Of a DNA stretch of 10,023 nucleotides, positions 1 through 6,887 are shown in pieces. Under the pieces are notes generated by a model. The model ran no database searches and had not been told where the DNA came from. It worked only from the letters and a program-made list of their open reading frames with translations. The position numbers and the translations under genes are program-made. Location: the NCBI GenBank assembly GCA_030600745.1, contig JAUVLL010000085.1:1-10023 (forward strand). Direction: 5' to 3'. The stretch comes from Spirochaetaceae bacterium. GTDB lineage: Bacteria; Spirochaetota; Spirochaetia; B11-G9. Numbering within the stretch: the first letter of the stretch is position 1; the number at the start of each line of letters is the position of its first letter.

Positions 1-452
1 AGCTTGCTTCCGACCAGCCTAATATTTTCAAGAAACGTAATTTCATTGCTTTTAAAGAAAAAAGGCTGTCTTGAATTAACAATGAGAACTCCATTTTCCT
101 TTCCTCCGGGAAATAACATGACAGCAAGACCACTTTTCATAGTGTCAGATAATAAAAGTTCTGCAAAGGGACCTGGTTTCCTTGTATTGAGACATACAAT
201 TTCGCCTGATTCCTTTATAAAACTTATCAATTCTGATTGTTCTTTTAGAAATTTCGGGGCTTCAGCAAATCCTTTTTTTATTGTAAGTTTTAGATTATTA
301 CCTGGTTCCTGGCTAAGGAAAAAGCAGCAGAGGTCAGGTTCCAGTGCACTATTTGTATATTCAACAATAATTTCAAAAAATTCTTTTCCTGATTTTGTGT
401 GATGGAACAGTTTCCCTGCTTCTAACAGGAGATCGGTGTAATTAGTACTCAT
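1..452 (-). CDS. GAF-domain signalling protein, N-terminal part (runs off left edge)
   Basis: Reading the minus strand from an ATG at 452-450 gives an uninterrupted frame of 150 codons to the window edge, beginning MSTNYTDLLLEAGKLFHHTK. An N-terminal helix (residues 5-35) leads into alternating strands and helices typical of a GAF fold, with LCCFFLSQ near 42-50 and a hydrophobic GLAVMLFPGG..GVLIVNS strand pair near 108-128. GAF domains bind small ligands or act as protein-interaction sensors at the N-terminus of histidine kinases, diguanylate cyclases, SpoIIE-type phosphatases and similar regulators; the output domain lies outside the window, so the activity is unknown. The ATG is chosen because an in-frame stop lies about 20 codons upstream and no other ATG intervenes; the ribosome site is weak (GTGAG about 8 nt upstream). 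It is transcribed divergently from fusA. The overlapping plus-strand reading frame at 4-402 has no recognisable protein character and is treated as a shadow. Confidence 0.7.
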   Translation of the reverse strand, partial: MSTNYTDLLLEAGKLFHHTKSGKEFFEIIVEYTNSALEPDLCCFFLSQEPGNNLKLTIKKGFAEAPKFLKEQSELISFIKESGEIVCLNTRKPGPFAELLLSDTMKSGLAVMLFPGGKENGVLIVNSRQPFFFKSNEITFLENIRLVGSK

Positions 453-483
453 ACAATTTTTCTCACAACAAAGACTCAAGGGA

Positions 484-512
484 TTGAATATTCAACACTT
501 TTACGGTAGAAT
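484..512 (+). promoter_or_regulatory. Candidate sigma-70 promoter for fusA, with a 12-bp palindrome over the -35 box
   Basis: TTGAAT (484-489), 17 bp, then TAGAAT (507-512) matches the sigma-70 consensus at 4 of 6 and 5 of 6 positions with ideal spacing. Transcription would start near 519 and give a leader of about 125 nt before fusA. The -35 box is the left half of a perfect palindrome, TTGAATATTCAA (484-495), which could be a repressor or activator site. Assignment is from sequence only; no promoter of similar quality was found for the divergent GAF gene. Confidence 0.45.
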
Positions 513-515
513 CCC

Positions 516-537
516 AGCCTGAATAGTGAATCAGGCT
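516..537. other. Inverted repeat / hairpin at the start of the fusA leader
   Basis: AGCCTGA (516-522) and TCAGGCT (531-537) are perfect complements separated by 8 nt. The element begins about where the predicted fusA transcript would start, so it could be a 5'-end stabilising hairpin or a DNA operator. It has no following T-tract on either strand, so it is not a standard intrinsic terminator. A second imperfect 6-bp stem in the same leader pairs 592-597 with 610-615, just upstream of the ribosome site near 629-633. Confidence 0.4.
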
Positions 538-643
538 AAATTTGCTTCAAGATCTTTTCTTTAACTGTTCAATAATAACATGAGATCAAACAGCCTTCAA
601 GGAAAAAAGAGGGCTATCTATAAATTGCGAGGTATAAGTTTCT

Positions 644-2734
644 ATGAACACAGATATTTCTAAAATGAGAAATATTGGTATTAGTGCCCACATTGACTCG
701 GGTAAAACAACTTTAACAGAGCGTATTTTGTTTTACTGTAAAAAAATACATTCTATTCATGAAGTTCGGGGAAAGGATGGAGTCGGCGCAACCATGGACT
801 CAATGGAGCTGGAGAAAGAGAGAGGCATTACAATTACTTCTGCTGCAACCAGCGTTAATTGGAAGGGATATGATATAAATATCATCGATACTCCCGGACA
901 CGTGGACTTTACAATTGAAGTCGAAAGAGCACTGAGAGTTCTGGACGGTGCTGTACTGGTTCTTTGTTCAGTTGCCGGTGTACAGTCTCAGTCAATTACT
1001 GTTGACAGACAGATGAAGAGGTATAATGTTCCAAGGATTGCATTTGTTAATAAATGTGATCGTACCGGAGCAGATCCCCTTAAGGTTAAAGACCAGCTGG
1101 TGGAAAAACTGGGACATAATGCAGTTATGATTCAGCTTCCTATTGGATTGGAAGACAAGCATGAAGGTTTGATAGATCTTGTCACTATGAAGGCTGTATA
1201 TTATCGCGGTCTTGATGGTGAGGACATTGAGATAACCGATATTCCTGCAGATCTTCTTGTTGATGCTGAGGAAAAAAGGGAAGAGATGCTTGATGCTGTT
1301 TCCATGTTTTCCGATGAGCTTATGGAAGCAATGATGGAAGAGAGTATAACAGAAGATATGATCCATGACGCCATAAGGAAAGGGACTTTATCTCAGGAAC
1401 TTACTCCTGTATGTCTTGGATCTGCCTATAAAAATAAAGGTGTTCAGGCGCTTCTTGATGCTACTACCAGATATCTTCCTAATCCTACAGAGGTAAAGAA
1501 TATTGCTCTTGATCTGGATAATGAAGAAAAAGAAATTGTTCTTGAACATGATCTTGAAAAATCAAATGTGGCTCTGGCTTTTAAGCTTGAAGATGGTCAG
1601 TATGGTCAGCTTACCTATATTCGTGTATATCAGGGACATATTAAAAAAGGAAGTGAACTGTACAATACAAGGAGTAGAAAGAAGTTTAAAGTTGGTCGTC
1701 TGATTAAGATGCATGCGGATCACATGGAGGATATTACTGATGCAGAATGCGGTGATATTGCAGCTCTTTTTGGTGTAGATTGTGCTTCGGGCGATACTTT
1801 TGTGCAGACTGGTCTTAACTATTCCATGACAAGTATGTTTGTACCTGCTCCGGTAATAAGTCTTGCAATTTCTCCAAAAGATAAAAAGGCAGCTGATAAT
1901 ATGGCAAAAGCCTTAAACAGATTTACCAAAGAGGATCCTACTTTCAGAACCTTTGTCGATCAGGAATCGAATCAGACCATAGTTCAGGGAATGGGTGAGC
2001 TTCATCTTGAAGTTTATATTGAACGAATGAAACGTGAGTATGATTCAGAAGTTGAAATAGGTCAGCCTCAGGTTGCTTATAGGGAAGCAATAAGCAGAAT
2101 GGCTGAGTTTAACTATACTCATAAGAAACAATCCGGTGGTTCCGGTCAGTATGGCCGTGTTGCAGGGTTTATGGAACCTCTTGATGAGGGTGAATATGAG
2201 TTTATAAATAAGATAAAGGGTGGTTCAATCCCTACAGAGTATATACCTGCATGTGATAAGGGTTTTAAGGCATCTCTTGCAAAAGGCTCTTTGATAGGTT
2301 TTCCCATAGTAGGTGTTAAAGTAACTATAAATGACGGTCAGTCTCACTCTGTAGATTCATCGGATATGGCATTTCAGGCTGCTTCAAAAGGTGCGTTTAA
2401 AGAAGCATATATCAAAGCCAAACCTGTAATACTTGAACCTATTATGAAAGTTGCAGTTGAGGGACCAACAGAGTTCCAGGGTAATGTCTTTGGATCTATC
2501 AATCAGAGAAGAGGTATAATTGTAAGTTCTGCAGATGAAGGTACATTTTCAACCGTCGATGCGGAAGTCCCATTAAGCGAAATGTTTGGTTTTTCAACTA
2601 CACTCAGGTCCCTGACACAGGGGAAAGCGGAATTTTCAATGGAGTTTCTTAAGTATGGTAAAGTGCCGAAGGGTATTTCAGAGGAGCTTATTAAAGATTA
2701 TGAAGAAAAACGAAGAAAAGAATCTGGTAAATAG
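644..2734 (+). CDS. fusA: Elongation factor G, spirochaete/mitochondrial EF-G1-like (spdEFG1 type)
   Basis: This GTPase drives translocation of tRNA and mRNA on the ribosome. The 696-aa length is normal. The G domain shows AHIDSGKTT (P-loop, residues 15-23), switch I MDSMELEKERGIT (51-63), DTPGH (82-86, with the GTPase-activating His86) and NKCD (136-139), followed by the GSA motif of G5. Domain II lies around 300-390, and domain IV carries the tip segment HKKQSGGSGQYG; domain V ends with QRRGIIVSS and a STTLRSLTQGKAEFSMEF stretch. Ser instead of Ala in AHIDSGKTT, plus HEVRGKDGVGA and ERALRVLDGAVLVLCSVAGVQ, match the spdEFG1/mitochondrial EF-G1 branch rather than the canonical EF-G of the str operon. 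Consistent with this, no rpsL, rpsG or tuf gene lies nearby. A GAGGT at 629-633 is the likely ribosome site, 10 nt from the ATG. It probably shares a transcript with the ATPase gene 23 bp downstream. The translocase role is inferred from the subfamily; a second EF-G elsewhere in the genome is likely. Confidence 0.95.
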   Translation: MNTDISKMRNIGISAHIDSGKTTLTERILFYCKKIHSIHEVRGKDGVGATMDSMELEKERGITITSAATSVNWKGYDINIIDTPGHVDFTIEVERALRVLDGAVLVLCSVAGVQSQSITVDRQMKRYNVPRIAFVNKCDRTGADPLKVKDQLVEKLGHNAVMIQLPIGLEDKHEGLIDLVTMKAVYYRGLDGEDIEITDIPADLLVDAEEKREEMLDAVSMFSDELMEAMMEESITEDMIHDAIRKGTLSQELTPVCLGSAYKNKGVQALLDATTRYLPNPTEVKNIALDLDNEEKEIVLEHDLEKSNVALAFKLEDGQYGQLTYIRVYQGHIKKGSELYNTRSRKKFKVGRLIKMHADHMEDITDAECGDIAALFGVDCASGDTFVQTGLNYSMTSMFVPAPVISLAISPKDKKAADNMAKALNRFTKEDPTFRTFVDQESNQTIVQGMGELHLEVYIERMKREYDSEVEIGQPQVAYREAISRMAEFNYTHKKQSGGSGQYGRVAGFMEPLDEGEYEFINKIKGGSIPTEYIPACDKGFKASLAKGSLIGFPIVGVKVTINDGQSHSVDSSDMAFQAASKGAFKEAYIKAKPVILEPIMKVAVEGPTEFQGNVFGSINQRRGIIVSSADEGTFSTVDAEVPLSEMFGFSTTLRSLTQGKAEFSMEFLKYGKVPKGISEELIKDYEEKRRKESGK

Positions 2735-2757
2735 GTTATTGCAGGAGGAATTTATCA

Positions 2758-3465
2758 ATGGTACGATCTGAATTAAATAAAAGAGGCCCTTTAAGGGTTT
2801 TTGAAAAATCAATAAACGGCGGTGTTGGAAAAGGACATATTGGTGTGCTTGCATCAAAGAAGGGTGTAGGAAAAACTGCATGTCTTGTCCATATTGCTAC
2901 TGACAAGCTTTTTAGGGAAAAACATGTTATTCATGTATCTTTTTCTCAGAAGGTTGATCATATAATTAACTGGTATGAGGATATCTTCAAGGAAATTGCC
3001 AAGAAGAGAGAGCTTGAAGGTGCTGTAGATGTTCATGATGAAATTATCAAGAACAGAGTTATTATGAACTTTAACAGCAAGGGAACTACTATTGATCAGG
3101 TTCTTGTTAGTTTAAGAGCTATGATTACAGATGGAAATTTCCCTGCAGATTCTGTGATTTTTGATGGGTATGATCTCTCAGAATCATCCCAGGAAGATTG
3201 TGATAAATTAAAAGTCTTTGCAAAAGATGTTAACATTGAATTATGGTTCAGTGCATCTCTTAAAGGGGAGAATCCTGAATTTAATGACAGTGGTGTTCCT
3301 GTTGATCTTGAAGGCAGAATAAAAGATATCGATGTTCTGATTACCCTTAAATATGAAGGTGAGCATGTTCACTTTCAGGTGGTTAAAGATCATGATAATA
3401 TGGAAACAAAAGAGATGTCACTTAAGCTTGATCCAAAAACTCTGCTTATAGCAAGAGACGAATAG
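2758..3465 (+). CDS. Uncharacterised P-loop ATPase co-transcribed with fusA
   Basis: The 235-aa soluble protein has a nucleotide-binding core: a strand and P-loop GVLASKKGVGKTA (residues 29-41) with Lys39/Thr40 as the phosphate-binding pair, and a Walker B-like strand SVIFD (132-136). SKKGVGKT resembles both the RecA/KaiC P-loop and the deviant ParA/MinD loop (XKGGVGKT), having its signature Lys at residue 34, but the DxD-type switch strand that follows in MinD is not evident. The middle (residues 65-100) is a charged helical region with HDEIIKNRVIMNF; the C-terminal third contains ELWFSASL, a possible sensor strand, and ends in KLDPKTLLIARDE. No membrane segment or DNA-binding motif is seen. 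A strong AGGAGG (2743-2748) sits 9 nt before the ATG, only 23 bp after fusA, and the pair ends at a strong terminator, so co-expression with EF-G is likely. Function is unknown; a ribosome or translation link is only suggested by position. Confidence 0.85.
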   Translation: MVRSELNKRGPLRVFEKSINGGVGKGHIGVLASKKGVGKTACLVHIATDKLFREKHVIHVSFSQKVDHIINWYEDIFKEIAKKRELEGAVDVHDEIIKNRVIMNFNSKGTTIDQVLVSLRAMITDGNFPADSVIFDGYDLSESSQEDCDKLKVFAKDVNIELWFSASLKGENPEFNDSGVPVDLEGRIKDIDVLITLKYEGEHVHFQVVKDHDNMETKEMSLKLDPKTLLIARDE

Positions 3466-3507
3466 ATATTAGGCAGGACAGTATTTAACCTGTCCGGACG
3501 AATAATG

Positions 3508-3548
3508 ACCGGGGGGTTGATCAAGTATCAGCCTTCGGTTTTTTATTT
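3508..3548 (+). terminator. Intrinsic terminator of the fusA-ATPase operon
   Basis: ACCG (3508-3511) pairs with CGGT (3536-3539), and GGTTGAT (3515-3521) pairs with ATCAGCC (3527-3533) with one G-U, around a 5-nt loop; TTTTTTATTT follows at 3539-3548. A smaller hairpin, GGACAG/CTGTCC (3476-3481 and 3490-3495), lies just upstream without a T-tract. Confidence 0.85.
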
Positions 3549-3553
3549 AACGG

Positions 3554-3586
3554 AAAAACAAAAAATCCCGCCGATTAAGACGGGAT
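3554..3586 (-). terminator. Intrinsic terminator of the hppA operon
   Basis: Read on the minus strand, ATCCCGTC (3586-3579) pairs with GGCGGGAT (3572-3565), eight pairs with one G-U around a 6-nt loop, followed by TTTTTGTTTTT (3564-3554). It lies 21 bp past the stop of the 255-aa gene and faces the fusA-operon terminator five bases away. Confidence 0.85.
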
Positions 3587-3606
3587 GTACAGCATAGATT
3601 ATTAGT

Positions 3607-4374
3607 TTAGAAAATAAGCGCTGATCTACCCCAGTCATAATCAATTTTTTTCAATTCTTCACGACCTGGCATGGGATAATAAACTATTTCATTTTCACGA
3701 GCAGCAAATATACCTTTACCGATAACCTGATAAGAAAATCTCGAAGCGTAGGAACGGTCGACAATCTTAGTTTTTTTACCATCTCTTTCCTGAATCTCAG
3801 ATATACATTCTTTAAGATGTTCAGTGTTGTGATCATAGAAACCACCGACATTTCCACTATTTTCCATATCATCAAAATCAATAATACCGATATCGGCAAA
3901 AATTATTGCGGGAAGAGAAATTTTCCCTGACCCATTTATAATGTATTCGGCAAATTCTACCGGTTTTAGAGAGCTAATTGTCAGAGGTGAAACAGGACAG
4001 ATTTCCTGATATAGAGAAAATGGTTCGCTGTTTCCACATTTAGCATAATCCATTTTCTCAATGGGGAGAGATAAACCATCTTTTGTTACAAGATAACAAG
4101 TCCCGAGGGCTTCGAGTGGTATATGTTCCAGAACTCTGTAAATAGAAAGATAAACAGAGTTTTTCAGTTTCCCATCAGGGTGAGGTTTACAGTGTTCAAT
4201 GGCATGCTTCCAGTCAAAAGAGTTGCTGCAGTCTGGGGTGACTGTCATAAAAGCAAGCTGTTCAGCAGATCCTTTTCTTGAACCAAGAGCCATATAGGAC
4301 GCAAATTTTTTCGGTTCCAACTGAGAAGCTACAAGAGCTTCCATAGGATAAATAGTAAGGTAATAATAGATCAT
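3607..4374 (-). CDS. Unrecognised 255-aa soluble protein in the hppA operon
   Basis: I do not recognise this family. It is clearly coding: a strong ribosome site (AAAAGGAG, 5 nt from the ATG at 4374), an open frame of 255 codons, and a terminator just after it. There is no signal peptide and no membrane helix; the start MIYYYLTIYPMEALVASQL looks like the first strand of a compact alpha/beta protein. Visible features are GSRKGSAEQLAF (31-42), a Cys/His-containing segment HAIEHCKPHPDGK (57-69), further Cys at 49, 93, 113, 126 and 190, an acidic strand IIFADIGIIDFDDMENSGNVGGF (157-179), and a basic/aromatic C-terminus with YYPMPGREELKKIDYDWGR. The cysteines do not form an obvious metal motif. 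It starts 47 bp after the hppA stop with no terminator between, so it should be co-transcribed with the pyrophosphatase. Whether it acts on pyrophosphate, ions or the pump is unknown. Confidence 0.8.
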   Translation of the reverse strand: MIYYYLTIYPMEALVASQLEPKKFASYMALGSRKGSAEQLAFMTVTPDCSNSFDWKHAIEHCKPHPDGKLKNSVYLSIYRVLEHIPLEALGTCYLVTKDGLSLPIEKMDYAKCGNSEPFSLYQEICPVSPLTISSLKPVEFAEYIINGSGKISLPAIIFADIGIIDFDDMENSGNVGGFYDHNTEHLKECISEIQERDGKKTKIVDRSYASRFSYQVIGKGIFAARENEIVYYPMPGREELKKIDYDWGRSALIF

Positions 4375-4421
4375 ATTGTCTCCTTTTAATATAAATTATA
4401 ATTCAGCATCAGAATCTTTTT

Positions 4422-6584
4422 CTACCAGCCAAATATTGAGAACAGGTTGTATTTTCCAAATATGGAAACACTGATAAGTGATACAACTGCCATTATCTTA
4501 ATAAGAATATCAAGAGAGGGACCGACAGTATCTTTTAAAGGATCACCAACTGTATCGCCTACAACGGCAGCTTTATGTATGTCTGAACCTTTACCGCCAT
4601 AATGTCCCTGTTCAACATATTTTTTAGCATTATCCCAGGCTCCTCCTGAGTTTGCTGTAAATAGGGCAAGCATTATGGATGAAAGAGTAGTCCCTATTAA
4701 TAAACCTCCTACAAAATCTGCTCCGAAAATGAATCCGCAGATTAAAGGCATGGATACGGATATCAAAGCAGGCAGTACCATTTCCCTGATCGATCCCTTG
4801 GTAGAGATTTCTATACAGGTTTTATAATCCGGTTTCTCTTCCCCTGTTAAAATACCGGGCATCTCTTTAAATTGTCTTCGAACTTCCTGAACCATACTTC
4901 GAGCTGCTTTGGCAACAGCTTCAATCAGAATCCCTGAGAAAAGATAGGGGAGGGCGGCGCCTACAAGAGCACCGGCAAGGGTCATTGTATTGATCATATT
5001 GAGAACCAAACTGAACCCTTCATCAATATTGGCTCCTTTCTGTGCGTAGAGAAATGAAGCAAAAAGAGAAAGAGCTGCCAGTGCGGCGCTTCCAATGGCA
5101 AAACCTTTACCGATTGCTGCTGTCGTATTTCCGACAGAGTCCAGTTTATCTGTAATCTCTCTTACCTCAGGATCCAGTTTTGCCATTTCACTTATTCCTC
5201 CGGCATTGTCCGCAATAGGACCGTAGGTATCGACAGAAACTGTTGCGGCAACAAAAGAGAGCATACCGACAGCTGCCATTGCAACACCATAGAGACCGGC
5301 AACAGCATTGGCAGCAATTATAGCAACTGCCAGCATAACTACAGGAGCGAAAACAGAGGTCATTCCTGCTGCCAGACCCTGTGTGATTGTTAATGCCGTG
5401 CCTTCGCAGGAAGCTTCAGCTATTTTTCCCGTAGGTTTAAAATCATAACTTGTATAATATTCTGCCAGCTGTCCAATGATGATTCCACTGACAATACCCA
5501 TAATTGCGGCTATCCATGGAGAAAATACACCGGCTTTGAAACCAGCCTGTGCCACATCGCTGCCTTTAAAATAATACCATGTGAATATTCCTGTGAGTAT
5601 AAGTGTTAAAGATGCACTGACCCAGGTTGCAATATTCAATTCCCTATGGGGATGCGCCGATACTTTTCTGGCGATTAAAGTGAAAACTCCAATAATTGAT
5701 GAGATCAATCCGATAGAAGCAAACAATACAGGGAAATAGATCAGCTTTACTACCAGTTCCGAATCTAAAGGACTTCCGATCTTATTTCCTGTATAAAACA
5801 TGTAGGCCGCCAGGACAACACTGGAAATTATTGCGCCTACAAAACTTTCCAGAAGGTCTGCTCCCAATCCGGCGACATCCCCTACATTGTCTCCCACATT
5901 GTCGGCAATAGTGGCGGGATTTCTTGGATCATCTTCAGGAATACCCGCTTCTGTTTTCCCGACAAGATCGGCACCCATATCGGCAGCTTTTGTATAGATC
6001 CCACCGCCAACTCTATTGAACATGGCAATAATAGAGCAGCCAAGTGCATAACCGGAAACTGTCATGGTGAAGGGAATGTCAGCTATACCAAGCCAGTTTG
6101 TGTGAATTTGCAGCTGCTCCGGGCTGGTTTGTCCCAGAACTTTCCCAAATACAAAATAGATAATTCCAAGACCGAGAAGAGCAAATCCCCCAACACAGAG
6201 ACCCATAACAGACCCGCCTCGAAATGCTACTTTGAGAGTAGCTCCGATACTTCTTGTTTCCTTAGCTGTGTTGGTAACTCTGACATTGGCAAGAGTAGCA
6301 ATTTTCATCCCGATCCAACCGGCACTGGCACTCATTACAGCGCCAAGAATAAACGTCACTGCTGTATGCCAGGACACTACCAGACTGAGCAGAATAGCAA
6401 TAGCAAAAGCCACAATGGCAATAATTTTATATTCATAACGAATGAAAGCTTTTGATCCATCTTCAATTGCGCCGGCAATCTCGATCATTTGTTCATTTCC
6501 GTTATCCATTTTTTTTACAGCAAAATAGTTAAATGCTGCAAAACCTAAAGCGGCTATAACCGCAATACTAATAAAACCAAACAT
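4422..6584 (-). CDS. hppA: K+-type ion-translocating membrane pyrophosphatase (probably Na+-pumping)
   Basis: This integral inner-membrane enzyme hydrolyses pyrophosphate and uses the energy to pump Na+ and/or H+ out of the cytoplasm. The 720-aa length and about 16 hydrophobic segments are standard. The pyrophosphate site is intact: the Asp/Lys-rich segment at 202-236 (D202, K210, D218, D219, R221, N222, D228, D232, D236), DNAGGISEMA (459-468), and the C-terminal NSGGAWDNAKKYVE (645-658) and GDTVGDPLKDTVGPS (676-690). Ala489 in GNTTAAIGKG stands where K+-independent enzymes have Lys, so K+ dependence is predicted. In the sixth membrane helix the gate Glu (E246) is three residues after D243, as in the Thermotoga maritima Na+-pump, rather than seven after it as in plant H+-pumps; K696 completes the gate set. 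Na+ (or dual Na+/H+) specificity is therefore an inference from known family rules. AGGTGG lies 4 nt before the ATG. It leads an operon with the 255-aa gene. Confidence 0.95.
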   Translation of the reverse strand: MFGFISIAVIAALGFAAFNYFAVKKMDNGNEQMIEIAGAIEDGSKAFIRYEYKIIAIVAFAIAILLSLVVSWHTAVTFILGAVMSASAGWIGMKIATLANVRVTNTAKETRSIGATLKVAFRGGSVMGLCVGGFALLGLGIIYFVFGKVLGQTSPEQLQIHTNWLGIADIPFTMTVSGYALGCSIIAMFNRVGGGIYTKAADMGADLVGKTEAGIPEDDPRNPATIADNVGDNVGDVAGLGADLLESFVGAIISSVVLAAYMFYTGNKIGSPLDSELVVKLIYFPVLFASIGLISSIIGVFTLIARKVSAHPHRELNIATWVSASLTLILTGIFTWYYFKGSDVAQAGFKAGVFSPWIAAIMGIVSGIIIGQLAEYYTSYDFKPTGKIAEASCEGTALTITQGLAAGMTSVFAPVVMLAVAIIAANAVAGLYGVAMAAVGMLSFVAATVSVDTYGPIADNAGGISEMAKLDPEVREITDKLDSVGNTTAAIGKGFAIGSAALAALSLFASFLYAQKGANIDEGFSLVLNMINTMTLAGALVGAALPYLFSGILIEAVAKAARSMVQEVRRQFKEMPGILTGEEKPDYKTCIEISTKGSIREMVLPALISVSMPLICGFIFGADFVGGLLIGTTLSSIMLALFTANSGGAWDNAKKYVEQGHYGGKGSDIHKAAVVGDTVGDPLKDTVGPSLDILIKIMAVVSLISVSIFGKYNLFSIFGW

Positions 6585-6628
6585 TATACCACCTAAAATT
6601 AGTTAAATAAAATAAGAATCATGGGGGA

Positions 6629-6657
6629 ATTATCATAATAAAATTAGGAAAAGTAAA
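6629..6657 (-). promoter_or_regulatory. Candidate sigma-70 promoter for hppA
   Basis: On the minus strand TTTACT (6657-6652), a 17-bp spacer and GATAAT (6634-6629) match the -35 and -10 consensus at 4 and 5 of 6 positions. The start would be near 6622, giving a leader of about 38 nt before the hppA ATG at 6584. It lies outside the decayed cbiB tail, so hppA has its own promoter. Confidence 0.5.
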
Positions 6658-6668
6658 GGGAATAAAGC

Positions 6669-6706
6669 ACATTTAATAACATTAAATGTCATAATAAGAT
6701 TATTAT
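6669..6706. other. Two AT-rich inverted repeats upstream of the hppA promoter
   Basis: ACATTTAAT (6669-6677) and ATTAAATGT (6681-6689) form a perfect 9-bp inverted repeat with a 3-bp centre, lying 11 bp upstream of the hppA -35 box. Next to it, ATAATAA (6691-6697) and TTATTAT (6700-6706) form a second one with a 2-bp centre. The position fits an activator or repressor site for hppA, but perfect short dyads are easy to get in AT-rich DNA, so this is tentative. Confidence 0.35.
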
Positions 6707-6752
6707 TTTTCTTCTGGATTTAAAGATTCCAAACTATATGTTGATAGCCGGA

Positions 6753-6876
6753 TTATCTCATAATAACAGCAGTAATCAACATAAATATAACCACTGAGGC
6801 AGCAATAATTATTAATGATTTTGAAATATCCCCTGCTTCCGGTTCTCTGAGCTTATCGCCAATTGTATGGATTGAT
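6753..6876 (-). pseudogene. Decayed C-terminal fragment of cbiB
   Basis: On the minus strand about 40 codons, in frame, read HTIGDKLREPEAGDISKS and continue LIIIAASVVIFMLITAVIMR before a TAA at 6755-6753. The intact CbiB at the right of the window ends TIGDKTRKPVAGDISKS and LIIIAASAVLFMLIAAVIVG, then LPGNQQLFR. The stop falls where the intact gene has a Leu codon (TAA against TTA), and nucleotide similarity continues past it to about 6735, so the fragment is losing its coding constraint. There is no start codon or ribosome site, and similarity stops at about 6870-6876, just before the ATPase stop codon (6890-6888). It is a remnant of a second cbiB copy or older allele, not a functional gene. 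Confidence 0.85.
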
Positions 6877-6887
6877 GGGGTCGGAGG

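Noticed and set aside
4..402. Plus-strand open frame of 132 codons at the left edge
   Set aside because: It lies antisense to the GAF-domain frame, whose translation has a clear domain pattern, and it has no ribosome site or recognisable motif.
516..537. Hairpin AGCCTGA/TCAGGCT as a transcription terminator
   Set aside because: No T-tract follows on either strand and no gene ends there; it lies between two divergent starts.
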